The position numbers and the translations under genes are program-made. This document shows positions 8,431 through 15,813 of a DNA stretch of 64,000 nt, in pieces (position 1 is the stretch's first letter; the number at the start of each line of letters is the position of its first letter). The stretch comes from an uncultured Oscillospiraceae bacterium (GTDB lineage: Bacteria > Bacillota > Clostridia > Oscillospirales > Acutalibacteraceae). A model generated the notes under the pieces. The model ran no database searches and had not been told where the DNA came from. It saw nothing but the letters and a program-made list of their open reading frames with translations. Location of the stretch: the NCBI GenBank assembly GCA_905193225.1, contig CAJJNV010000009.1, positions 1-64,000 of the forward strand, given 5' to 3'.

Positions 8431-8545
8431 ATTCCGTTGCTTTAATCGGCAGAAAATGCTCTCATTGCCCTGTTAGGACCGGGCGGAGGGCCGCAGCAAC
8501 TAAATACACACAGCCTGCTGTGATGCTCCTCAAAAATGTGTACGG
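8431..8545 (+). ncRNA. Candidate guanidine-IV (mepA-motif) riboswitch leader
   Basis: The 200-nt leader of a MATE gene contains a stem GTTGC/GCAAC (8436-8440 with 8496-8500) enclosing GCCC/GGGC and a GGGCGGAGGGCC segment. It is followed by a hairpin CACAG-CCTG-CTGTG (8509-8522). This order and the GGAGGG and CAGCCTGCTGTGATG segments match what I recall of the mepA motif, the guanidine-IV riboswitch that controls MATE pumps in Clostridia. Assignment rests on memory of the consensus plus gene context, not on a covariance search. Confidence 0.55.
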
Positions 8546-8608
8546 TTCAAGAAATTAGCGTTTTATGGTTGCGGTAAAAACCCGTTTAAAAGGAAAGAGA
8601 GATCGTTA

Positions 8609-9970
8609 ATGGAAAAAAATCTGACCACCGGCGGTGTTTTAAAAAATGTGGTTTCGTTTTCGCTGCCATTTCTTCTTTCATATTTTCTGCAAACTTTATA
8701 CGGTATGGCCGATCTGTTTATAATCGGGCAGTATGAAGGCGTTGCCTCCACCACGGCGGTGTCGGTAGGATCGCAGATAATGCATATGATGACCGTTATG
8801 ATAGTGGGACTTGCCATGGGAACTACCGTGACCATCGGACGGGCGGTAGGAGCGGGAGACCGCGAAAAATCCGCCAAGGGTATAGGCAATACCGTTACGC
8901 TGTTTATGGGTTTGTCGGTTGTTCTTACACTCTTGCTGTTTTTCTTAAGCGGAGGTATCGTCTCGCTGGTGCAAACTCCCGAGCAGGCGGCTGACGGCAC
9001 GATAAAATACCTTAAGGTCTGTTTCCTCGGCATTCCCTTTATAACGGCATATAACATAATCGCTGCCATATATCGGGGAATAGGTGATTCTAAAAGCCCT
9101 ATGTATTTTGTGGCCGTGGCCTGTGCCGCAAACATCGGACTTGATTATTTCTTTATGGGCGCCCTTAAAATGGGACCTGTGGGAGCGGCACTGGGCACCA
9201 CCCTTTCCCAGGGCATAAGCGTTGTAATTTCCCTTATATTTATTCTGAAAAAGAAAACCGATCTGCCCATCAAAAGAGCGCATTTTCGCCCCGATAGGGA
9301 GGTTATGGGAGAAATACTTCGCATAGGCGTGCCGGTGACGCTGCAGGACGGATTTATCCAGGTTGCCTTTATGGTGGTTACGGTCATCGCCAACAGGCGC
9401 GGCCTTACCGATGCGGCGGCGGTGGGAATTGTCGAAAAAATAATGAGCTTTATGTTCTTGGTGCCTTCCTCCATGCTTTCCACCGTTTCGGCCATATGCG
9501 CCCAGAACTTCGGCGCCAAAAAGCCCGAGCGCGCCAATGCCACCCTTAAATATGCCATTATGATGGCAACCGGTATAGGTATCGTTGCGGCGGTGGCGGT
9601 GCAGTTTTTTGCCGAGCCTATTGTGTCGCTTTTCACTTCCGACGCGGGAGTCATAACGGCCGGCGGGCAATACTATCGCGGATATGTGTGGGACAGCTGC
9701 ATCGGAAGCATACAGTTCAGCTTCAGCGGATATTTCTGTGCCTGCGGACGGTCGGAGCTTTCCTTCCTTCATAACATCATCTCCATTATAACGGTCAGGG
9801 TTCCCGGGGCCTTCCTTGCATCACGATTTTTCGCGGATACACTGCTTCCCATGGGGTTTGCGTCGTCGGCAGGCTCTCTTGTGTCATCGGTTGTTTGCGT
9901 TGCTGCGTTTTTGATAATCACCAGAAACGGAAGATCTCCCCTTAAAACACCGAAGGAGGCAACGGTATGA
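8609..9970 (+). CDS. MATE family multidrug/cation efflux transporter (MepA-like)
   Basis: A 453-residue polytopic membrane protein with two MatE domains, about 12 hydrophobic segments, exporting cationic compounds in exchange for Na+ or H+. The N-terminal half opens GGVLKNVVSFSLPFLLSYFLQTLYGMADLFIIGQY, typical of the DinF/MepA group, and the repeat GxxxxxAVGAGD is present. AAAGGAAAGAGAG precedes the ATG. It has its own promoter with a dyad in a 19-bp spacer and a structured leader that resembles the guanidine-IV riboswitch, so guanidinium or a related cation is a plausible substrate (inference). The gene appears monocistronic. Confidence 0.9.
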   Translation: MEKNLTTGGVLKNVVSFSLPFLLSYFLQTLYGMADLFIIGQYEGVASTTAVSVGSQIMHMMTVMIVGLAMGTTVTIGRAVGAGDREKSAKGIGNTVTLFMGLSVVLTLLLFFLSGGIVSLVQTPEQAADGTIKYLKVCFLGIPFITAYNIIAAIYRGIGDSKSPMYFVAVACAANIGLDYFFMGALKMGPVGAALGTTLSQGISVVISLIFILKKKTDLPIKRAHFRPDREVMGEILRIGVPVTLQDGFIQVAFMVVTVIANRRGLTDAAAVGIVEKIMSFMFLVPSSMLSTVSAICAQNFGAKKPERANATLKYAIMMATGIGIVAAVAVQFFAEPIVSLFTSDAGVITAGGQYYRGYVWDSCIGSIQFSFSGYFCACGRSELSFLHNIISIITVRVPGAFLASRFFADTLLPMGFASSAGSLVSSVVCVAAFLIITRNGRSPLKTPKEATV

Positions 9971-10020
9971 AGCTTTTTAAGATCGGTAGAGCAATAAAGG
10001 CACATTATAGGCAGAACGGC

Positions 10021-10049
10021 TTGAACAGACGGCATAGGTGTGTTATAAT
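10021..10049 (+). promoter_or_regulatory. Promoter of the 10128 gene
   Basis: TTGAAC (10021-10026), 17-bp spacer, TATAAT (10044-10049). Confidence 0.7.
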
Positions 10050-10127
10050 TGTCGCAAACCATAGACCGACGGCACTGAATACATTAACCGTTCGGCAACC
10101 GGCACCCTGAGAAAAGGCGGCGAAAAA

Positions 10128-10754
10128 ATGACCTTCAAGCAAAAAATCGAAAACTTTTGGTATCACTATAAATGGCACACCATCATCATAGTTTTTTTTA
10201 TAATTACCGGTCTCGTTTGTCTTGTTCAATGTTCAACAAAGGAGCAGCCCGACGATAAGGCGCTGCTCTATGTCAATCAGAACCTTCTTGACAATGCGGC
10301 AAACGACCTTTCGGACAAGCTTGGCGGATATATCGAGGATTATAACGGCAACGGCGAGGTACTTTATCGGGTCAACAATGTTTCCTATAACAGCAACAAT
10401 CTGGCCGGAGTCAATTACTCGGTAACCAATTCGGAAAAGCTTCTGTCGGCCCTTGCCACCGCTGAATATGTGCTTTATATTGTCGACGAGCACGGATACG
10501 ACTACCTTTCGGACAATTCCACCGAGGTTTTTGAAAGCTACGATTTTTGTCCCGATAAAAACGGAACGGCGTGGAACTGGAAGGGAAGCAGCCTGCAGCA
10601 AAGCCTTGCCGACAGCGGACTTCCAGAGAATCTGTATTTCTGTATAAGGAAAGTCAACGGTACAATGGTCGAAAAAAACAAGAATGTCAATGACCTTAAA
10701 GAAAAGGCCGAAAAGCTTCTGCAAAAGCTTGCAGCCGAAAATCCGCCCGCCTGA
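10128..10754 (+). CDS. Membrane-anchored protein of unknown function
   Basis: A 208-residue protein not assigned to a named family. It begins MTFKQKIENFWYHYKWHTII, a short cytoplasmic basic/aromatic segment, followed by one hydrophobic helix (about residues 17-36) ending in LVQCSTKEQ. The rest is polar and probably extracytoplasmic, ending in a short lysine-rich helix. A cysteine after the helix could be a lipidation site, but the long positively charged N-terminus is unlike a lipoprotein signal. It has its own promoter and terminator, so it is transcribed alone. Confidence 0.75.
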   Translation: MTFKQKIENFWYHYKWHTIIIVFFIITGLVCLVQCSTKEQPDDKALLYVNQNLLDNAANDLSDKLGGYIEDYNGNGEVLYRVNNVSYNSNNLAGVNYSVTNSEKLLSALATAEYVLYIVDEHGYDYLSDNSTEVFESYDFCPDKNGTAWNWKGSSLQQSLADSGLPENLYFCIRKVNGTMVEKNKNVNDLKEKAEKLLQKLAAENPPA

Positions 10755-10786
10755 GAAAAGACAGAAAAATATAATTTCAAAAAATA

Positions 10787-10820
10787 AACCGGAGGGGAAA
10801 TGCATCCTTCCGGTTTTTTT
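10787..10820 (+). terminator. Terminator of the 10128 gene
   Basis: AACCGGAGG pairs with CCTTCCGGTT (one bulge), followed by seven T. Confidence 0.85.
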
Positions 10821-10824
10821 ATAT

Positions 10825-10960
10825 GAGGTAACGCGATTCTAACGTAGTGGCAATGCAATGATAATGCGGTGCTAACGTACAGGTAACACAGTGCTGATGC
10901 AGCGATAATGCAAGGTAACGCCGCCGCGGTGTGCTGCGGTGATGCTAACCGATCTGCGGA
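10825..10960. repeat. Degenerate short-word repeat region
   Basis: About 135 bases built of related words such as GTAACGC, GCTAACG, GCAATGC and GATAATGC, in loose succession between convergent genes. No ORF or clear hairpin explains it. Confidence 0.4.
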
Positions 10961-11029
10961 TGTCTTGCGTTTGTGTTTTTTCGAATGGGATAGCTGCAGG
11001 CGATCGGAAGGCCGACCCTTGATTTAAAA

Positions 11030-11788
11030 TCAGCCGTTAAGCTTTGTGAGGCTGACTACGCGGTAATTAAAATATTGCCCGCCCGTTGTTTCCACCGTCA
11101 TATATGCGGTTTGGTTGACAGTCACCTCTCCGCCGGCATTTTCCTGATAAAATTTGATCAGCAGCTTGGTTTGATCGTTGCTTATTTTTTCGGCCGATTT
11201 AATGGTGGCGGTGGGCGCTCCCATACCGCCGGCAAGCATAAACTGAACGCTCTGTCCGTCGGAAGAAAGCTTGTCGAGCATTGAAGTGTTTTCCTTGCCG
11301 AAAAGCTCGTAAATAAGCTGCTGCGCCATCGAGACGGGTATGGTGTTGGTCATATTGTCACCTCTCGTTACCGGAAAAAAGCGCTGACTTCCGCTGACAT
11401 CCTGCTCTATGGTTATGGCCTCGAGAGCATCGAGACAATCCCGGTCGGAAATGGCGTCGGTCGAAACGAAATCGAGGTAATAAAAGCAGGCGGCCGCATC
11501 GGCAATGTTCTGAAAAGCAGAAGTGTCGGTTATTGTTTTGCTGCCGGCCTGGTTGTTCTCACCGTCCGAAACGGCATTGTCGGAAACTGTATTGTCGTCC
11601 TGAGAAACAGGGGAAACAAGCTTTTGTCCGCCATTATTGTCTCCTTTGTCGGGAAGGGACTGAGAAATCGAGGAGCCGTCATCGGGTTCTGTCTTTTTGC
11701 CTTTGAGCGAAATAATGCCCACAATAATGCCCGCCGCAAGCAAAACGGCCACGCAGCTGATTATGGTTATTTTGGTGCTCTTTTTCAT
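11030..11788 (-). CDS. Membrane-anchored extracytoplasmic protein of unknown function
   Basis: A 252-residue protein with an N-terminal signal anchor (residues 7-28), then a low-complexity Ser/Asp/Asn-rich linker (about 32-85) and a globular domain (about 90-252) with Gln/Thr-rich beta segments. No family recognised. The architecture (anchor, disordered linker, small domain) is common for clostridial surface proteins of unassigned role. AAGGAGGGCTT precedes the start on the minus strand. It is a single gene divergent from the sphingoid-like operon. Confidence 0.75.
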   Translation of the reverse strand: MKKSTKITIISCVAVLLAAGIIVGIISLKGKKTEPDDGSSISQSLPDKGDNNGGQKLVSPVSQDDNTVSDNAVSDGENNQAGSKTITDTSAFQNIADAAACFYYLDFVSTDAISDRDCLDALEAITIEQDVSGSQRFFPVTRGDNMTNTIPVSMAQQLIYELFGKENTSMLDKLSSDGQSVQFMLAGGMGAPTATIKSAEKISNDQTKLLIKFYQENAGGEVTVNQTAYMTVETTGGQYFNYRVVSLTKLNG

Positions 11789-11868
11789 ATAAGCCCTCCT
11801 TGGAGTGTCGGCTCAGCCGATATTTTCTTCATTATACAATACAAAAATCAAAAATACAATTATTATTC

Positions 11869-11897
11869 TTGAAATACGGCGATATATTTGTTATAGT
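11869..11897 (+). promoter_or_regulatory. Promoter upstream of the 12143 operon
   Basis: TTGAAA (11869-11874), 17-bp spacer, TATAGT (11892-11897). It lies about 245 bases upstream of the first gene. Confidence 0.65.
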
Positions 11898-11903
11898 AAC
11901 CTT

Positions 11904-12090
11904 GTGCGAACGCGCAGTAATTTTGAACCGACAAAAATCGGGGTCTTCGGCAAAGCCCGCAGAATGTTCTTAGGGCGAGACGATTGACCGATAAATCGGG
12001 CGCTTTCGCAATCTGTCACACATGCCTTCTGCTTTTTAAACTAAGTAAACAATACCTCCAACGGTGCAAACTTCTTTGCCGGAGGTTTTT
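11904..12090 (+). ncRNA. Candidate structured RNA or attenuator leader, class unknown
   Basis: About 187 nt bounded by a promoter and a terminator hairpin (ACCTCC 12054-12059 with GGAGGT 12081-12086, then T run). A long-range stem GCGAACGCGC/GCGCTTTCGC (11906-11915 with 12000-12009, 9 of 10 paired) closes a domain with an inner CGGG/CCCG hairpin. Size and rod-like form would suit a small RNA such as 6S, but I do not see diagnostic conserved bases. It could equally be a leader attenuator for the downstream operon. Confidence 0.4.
12054..12090 (+). terminator. Terminator inside the leader of the 12143 operon
   Basis: Stem ACCTCC/GGAGGT with a 21-nt loop and a following TTTTT, 52 bases before the first gene. 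No second promoter is visible between it and the gene, so read-through is needed for expression. Confidence 0.65.
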
Positions 12091-12142
12091 GTATAACGGC
12101 CGACATACTCTTAATGCGGTCGAAAAAACAGGAGTGATATAT

Positions 12143-13333
12143 ATGACACCATCCATCTTCGCAAAGTGCGAAAACTACACGGTAGCCCGTGACGCGAAAG
12201 AAAAGGGGATATACCCCTATTTCCACGAGCTGCAATCAAAACAGGACACCGAGGTCATTATGGAGGGCAAGCGTAAGATTATGCTCGGCTCCAACAACTA
12301 CCTCGGGCTGACGGTCAACGAGGAGGTTAAAAAAGCAGCAATAAACGCAACAGAAGAATACGGCACCGGCTGTTCCGGCTCAAGATTTTTAAACGGAACC
12401 TTAAATCTTCATCTTGAGCTTGAAAGAAAGCTGGCGGATTTTCTCGGATATGAGGATGCAATGACCTTTTCCACCGGATTTCAGTCTAACCTCGGAATAA
12501 TCAGTGCGATTGTCGGAAAGAATGATTTCGTCATTTGCGATAAGGAGAACCACGCCAGCATTTACGACGGCTGCCGTCTTTCATACGGCACAATGTTAAG
12601 ATTCAAGCACGCCGATATGGATTCTCTCGAAAACGCCCTTAAAAAGGTGCCGCAGGGAGCGGGAGCGCTTATCGTCACCGACGGCGTTTTCAGTATGAGC
12701 GGAGACATTGCAAAGCTTCCCGAGATTGTCGAGCTTAAAGAAAAATACGGCGCCGCCCTTATGGTCGACGACGCCCACGGCCTCGGAGTTGTGGGAAAGG
12801 GCGGAAGAGGAACCGCCTCCCATTTCGGTCTTGAAAGCAAGGTCGATATAGTTATGGGCACATTTTCAAAGTCCCTTGCTTCCCTTGGAGGATATATGGC
12901 CGCAAGCGAGACCGTTTGCGAATATGTGCGGCACAATTCCCGCCCCTTTATTTTTTCGGCGTCTATGCCGCCGGCCTGCTGTGCCGCGGCAGAAAAGGCT
13001 CTCGACATATTAAAGGAACAGCCCTCTCTCACCGAAAGGTTAAGCGAGCTTGCGACATATATGCGCAAAGCACTTAAAGCCAAAAGCATCCGCATAAAGG
13101 ATGCCCCCACCCCCATAATCCCAATATACATAAGCGACGCCGAGACCACGCTTACGGTGGCAAAGCGTTTGTTTGATGAGGGTGTGTTTGTAAACTCGGT
13201 GCTGCCGCCCGCCACATCGCCTAACGAGTGCCTGCTGCGGGTCAGCCTTATGGCAAGCCACACGCAGCAGCTTATAGACGAGGCGGTCGATATTATCGAA
13301 AGGGTACTTAAGGAGTTTGATATAATAAAATGA
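12143..13333 (+). CDS. Serine palmitoyltransferase-like alpha-oxoamine synthase
   Basis: A 396-residue PLP enzyme of the alpha-oxoamine synthase family, which condenses an amino acid with an acyl-CoA. PLP lysine Lys243 (GTFSKSLASLGG), His137 (ENHASIYDG) and Asp209/His212 (MVDDAHGLG) are present. The segments GIYPYFHELQSKQ, MLGSNNYLGLT, GTGCSGSRFLNGTLNLH and FDEGVFVNSVLPPA match the serine palmitoyltransferase group (Bacteroides-type) better than KBL or BioF as I recall them. The ATG at 12143 follows AGGAGTG; an upstream in-frame ATG at 11984 lies in the leader and is rejected. It overlaps by ATGA a reductase gene, mirroring the first two sphingoid-base steps. Alternative: glycine C-acetyltransferase; no threonine dehydrogenase is nearby. 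Confidence 0.8.
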   Translation: MTPSIFAKCENYTVARDAKEKGIYPYFHELQSKQDTEVIMEGKRKIMLGSNNYLGLTVNEEVKKAAINATEEYGTGCSGSRFLNGTLNLHLELERKLADFLGYEDAMTFSTGFQSNLGIISAIVGKNDFVICDKENHASIYDGCRLSYGTMLRFKHADMDSLENALKKVPQGAGALIVTDGVFSMSGDIAKLPEIVELKEKYGAALMVDDAHGLGVVGKGGRGTASHFGLESKVDIVMGTFSKSLASLGGYMAASETVCEYVRHNSRPFIFSASMPPACCAAAEKALDILKEQPSLTERLSELATYMRKALKAKSIRIKDAPTPIIPIYISDAETTLTVAKRLFDEGVFVNSVLPPATSPNECLLRVSLMASHTQQLIDEAVDIIERVLKEFDIIK

Positions 13334-14118
13334 AAACTCTGGTTATAACAGGCGGATCAAACGGCATCGGGCGGGCTGCCGCAAAAAAATTCCGCAGTGA
13401 AGGGTACAGGGTATTTGAACTCAGCCGCCGCGGAAAAGATGAGGACGGTATTGTCCACGTAACCGCCGATGTTTCGGACGAGCAATCGGTCAAAAATGCC
13501 TTTGAGCAAATTTCAAGGCAGACCGACAGGATAGATGTGCTTATCTGCAACGCAGGTTTCGGCATTTCCGGGGCGGCCGAATTTACCGAGCTTGACAACG
13601 CCAAAAAACAGTTTGACGTTAACTTCTTCGGCGCCTTTTTAACCGTTAAGTACGCCCTCCCGCTTGTTAAAAAGGCAAAGGGGAGAATTATCTTTTCCTC
13701 CTCGGCTGCGGCCGTTTTCTCCATCCCGTTTCAGGGGTTTTATTCGGCCTCAAAGGCGGCGGTAAATTCGTTATCAAATGCTTTGAGAAATGAGCTTAAA
13801 GCCTTTGGCGTGTCGGTTTGTGCATTGCAGTTCGGCGACGCAGCAACCGGCTTTACCGCAGCAAGAGAAGGCTCTTTTGCGGGCAACGAGCAATACGGTG
13901 GAGCGGTGGAAAAAAGCGTGGCGGTTATGGAAAAGGATGAGCAAAAGGGAATGTCTCCCGAAAGCATCGCAAAAATCACATTTAAAATTGCGTCTAAAAA
14001 ACGAATTAGAAACATATATACCGTCGGGGCAAAATATAAGCTTTTTTGTCTTGCGGAGCGCTTGCTTCCGTCAAGCCTTGTGAATTTTGCGGTGGGAAAA
14101 CTGTATATTCCGAAATAA
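13330..14118 (+). CDS. SDR family reductase, possible 3-ketosphinganine reductase
   Basis: A 262-residue classical short-chain dehydrogenase/reductase. The cofactor motif TGGSNGIG is at 7-14, NAG at 74-76, and the catalytic Ser (123-125), Tyr138 and Lys142 (YSASK) are all present. The TGGS-x-GIG form is also seen in 3-ketodihydrosphingosine reductases. ATGA overlap with the alpha-oxoamine synthase shows translational coupling, and a ketone made by that enzyme is the natural substrate for a reductase. The pairing therefore supports reduction of 3-ketosphinganine or a related amino-ketone (inference). The SDR fold alone does not fix the substrate. Confidence 0.8.
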   Translation: MKTLVITGGSNGIGRAAAKKFRSEGYRVFELSRRGKDEDGIVHVTADVSDEQSVKNAFEQISRQTDRIDVLICNAGFGISGAAEFTELDNAKKQFDVNFFGAFLTVKYALPLVKKAKGRIIFSSSAAAVFSIPFQGFYSASKAAVNSLSNALRNELKAFGVSVCALQFGDAATGFTAAREGSFAGNEQYGGAVEKSVAVMEKDEQKGMSPESIAKITFKIASKKRIRNIYTVGAKYKLFCLAERLLPSSLVNFAVGKLYIPK

Positions 14119-14149
14119 ATTTCTCTTTTAGAATAATAACCGCAAAAAA

Positions 14150-14363
14150 AGTAGTACAATATGCTGATGTAACGGGTTGATTCTTAACGATCTGAATTTT
14201 TGTGAAAGAAATGGCTGCTGTGCCCGATGAGAGACCCTTGCCGGGCACGGCAAAACGCTTTGATCTGCGGAAGTATACAGGGGCGAAAGGGGAATACTTT
14301 TCCGTCCGATGAAGCGCAGGTCTTAAACATTTTATTTTTTAAAATCAAGAGGGAATTGCGAGT
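14150..14363 (+). promoter_or_regulatory. Structured leader of trkA
   Basis: The gap before trkA contains a weak -10 (TACAAT 14155-14160) and two hairpins: GTGCCCG/CGGGCAC (14220-14226 with 14242-14248) and AAGTAT/ATACTT (14271-14276 with 14294-14299). The stretch TTTTCCGTCCGA faintly recalls the c-di-AMP (ydaO) riboswitch, which often controls potassium transporters, but the full motif is not evident. Confidence 0.35.
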
Positions 14364-15722
14364 ATGAATATTGTTGTTATCGGTTGCGGAAAAATCGGAA
14401 CATCGGTGGTCTCCAGCCTTGTAAGCGAGGGGCACGATGTGGTGGTTGTGGACACCGATCCCGACATTATAACCGAAGTCACCAACATCTATGATGTCAT
14501 CGGGGTTTGCGGAAACGGCGCCGATTGCAGAACACTGAGGGAAGCCTCGGTGGAAAAGGCTGATCTGCTTGTGGCGGCCACCGGCTCGGACGAGCTTAAT
14601 ATGCTGGCTTGCTTTATGGGCAGAAAAATGGGTGCCGAGCACACCATAGCCCGCATAAGAAATCCCGAATACAACGGGGAAAATCTCGATTTTATGCGCC
14701 AGCAGCTGGGTCTTTCAATGGCTCTGAACCCGGAGATGATGGCAGCCCACGAAATGTTCAACATTTTAAAACTGCCCTCGGCGGTTAAGGTGGACAGCTT
14801 TTCGAGAAGATATTTTGAAATGATAGAGCTTCGTCTTAAAGCCGACTCGGGTCTTGCAGGGGTAAAACTTTGCGATTTGAGGGCAAAGTATAAGGCACTG
14901 ATACTCATTTGCGTTGTCCAAAGGGGAGAACAGGTCTATGTCCCCGACGGTAATTTTGAGCTTCAAAGCGGCGACCGTATAGGTATTGTGGGCGCACCGG
15001 CCGAAATTACAAAATTCCTTAAAAATATTGCAATGCTTAAAAAGCAGGCCAAGGACGTTATGATACTGGGCGGAAGCAAATCAGCCTATTATCTGGCCAA
15101 AATGCTGCTTGCGGCAGGCCATTCGGTCAAGATCATAGAACTTCAAAAGGAAAAGGCACAGATGCTGGCCGACAATCTCCACGGAGCGACGGTCATATAC
15201 GGCGACGGTGCCCAGCAGGAGCTTTTGCTTGAAGAGGGAATCGATTCTATGGATGCTTTTGTGGCCCTCACCGGAATCGACGAGGAAAACATTCTGCTTT
15301 CATATTTCGCTTTGGGCAAAAAGGTGCAAAAGGTCATTGCAAAGGTCAACCGCGACGAGTTTACTCCCATTGCCGAGGATCTGGGAATTGAAAGCATCAT
15401 TTCCCCCAAGGATATAGTATCGGACATTGTGGTCAGATATGTCAGAGCCCTTAAAAATACGGTGGGAAGCTGCATGGATACGCTTTATAAGGTTATGGAC
15501 GGAAAGGCCGAGGCAGCCGAATTTTCGGTCAGTGACGAGTTTAAATATCTCGGTATTCCTCTTAAGGATATACACCTTCGGAAAAATCTGCTCATCGGCG
15601 GAATAATCAGAGGCAGACGCCCCATAGTTCCTACCGGCGACGATGTTATTCTTTCCGGAGACAGGGTCATTGTTATTGCGGCGGCAAAGCGGCTCAACAC
15701 CCTTGCCGACATTGTGGAATGA
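14364..15722 (+). CDS. trkA: Trk potassium uptake regulatory subunit TrkA
   Basis: A 452-residue cytoplasmic protein with two RCK_N-RCK_C repeats. The first NAD-binding loop is VIGCGKIGTSVVSSL near the N-terminus and the second is MILGGSKSAYYLAKML near residue 230. TrkA forms a ring on TrkH and gates it in response to nucleotides. Length (about 450) is standard for a fused two-repeat TrkA rather than KtrA (about 220). GAGGG precedes the ATG. It lies 91 bases upstream of trkH in the same direction, so the two form an operon. A structured leader may regulate it. Confidence 0.95.
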   Translation: MNIVVIGCGKIGTSVVSSLVSEGHDVVVVDTDPDIITEVTNIYDVIGVCGNGADCRTLREASVEKADLLVAATGSDELNMLACFMGRKMGAEHTIARIRNPEYNGENLDFMRQQLGLSMALNPEMMAAHEMFNILKLPSAVKVDSFSRRYFEMIELRLKADSGLAGVKLCDLRAKYKALILICVVQRGEQVYVPDGNFELQSGDRIGIVGAPAEITKFLKNIAMLKKQAKDVMILGGSKSAYYLAKMLLAAGHSVKIIELQKEKAQMLADNLHGATVIYGDGAQQELLLEEGIDSMDAFVALTGIDEENILLSYFALGKKVQKVIAKVNRDEFTPIAEDLGIESIISPKDIVSDIVVRYVRALKNTVGSCMDTLYKVMDGKAEAAEFSVSDEFKYLGIPLKDIHLRKNLLIGGIIRGRRPIVPTGDDVILSGDRVIVIAAAKRLNTLADIVE

Positions 15723-15813
15723 CGGCTCGGCGTTTTATGAAAAAACATTATTTTAACACGGCATTGTGTCGGCAAAGACTCTGTAACAATAAAGAGCAAA
15801 GAGGTCAGGGAGT

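Noticed and set aside
9967..10110. A 47-codon ORF overlapping the MATE stop by ATGA
   Set aside because: It contains the promoter of the next gene, is very rich in Arg/His and has no recognisable features. Translation by coupling is possible, but nothing supports a real protein.
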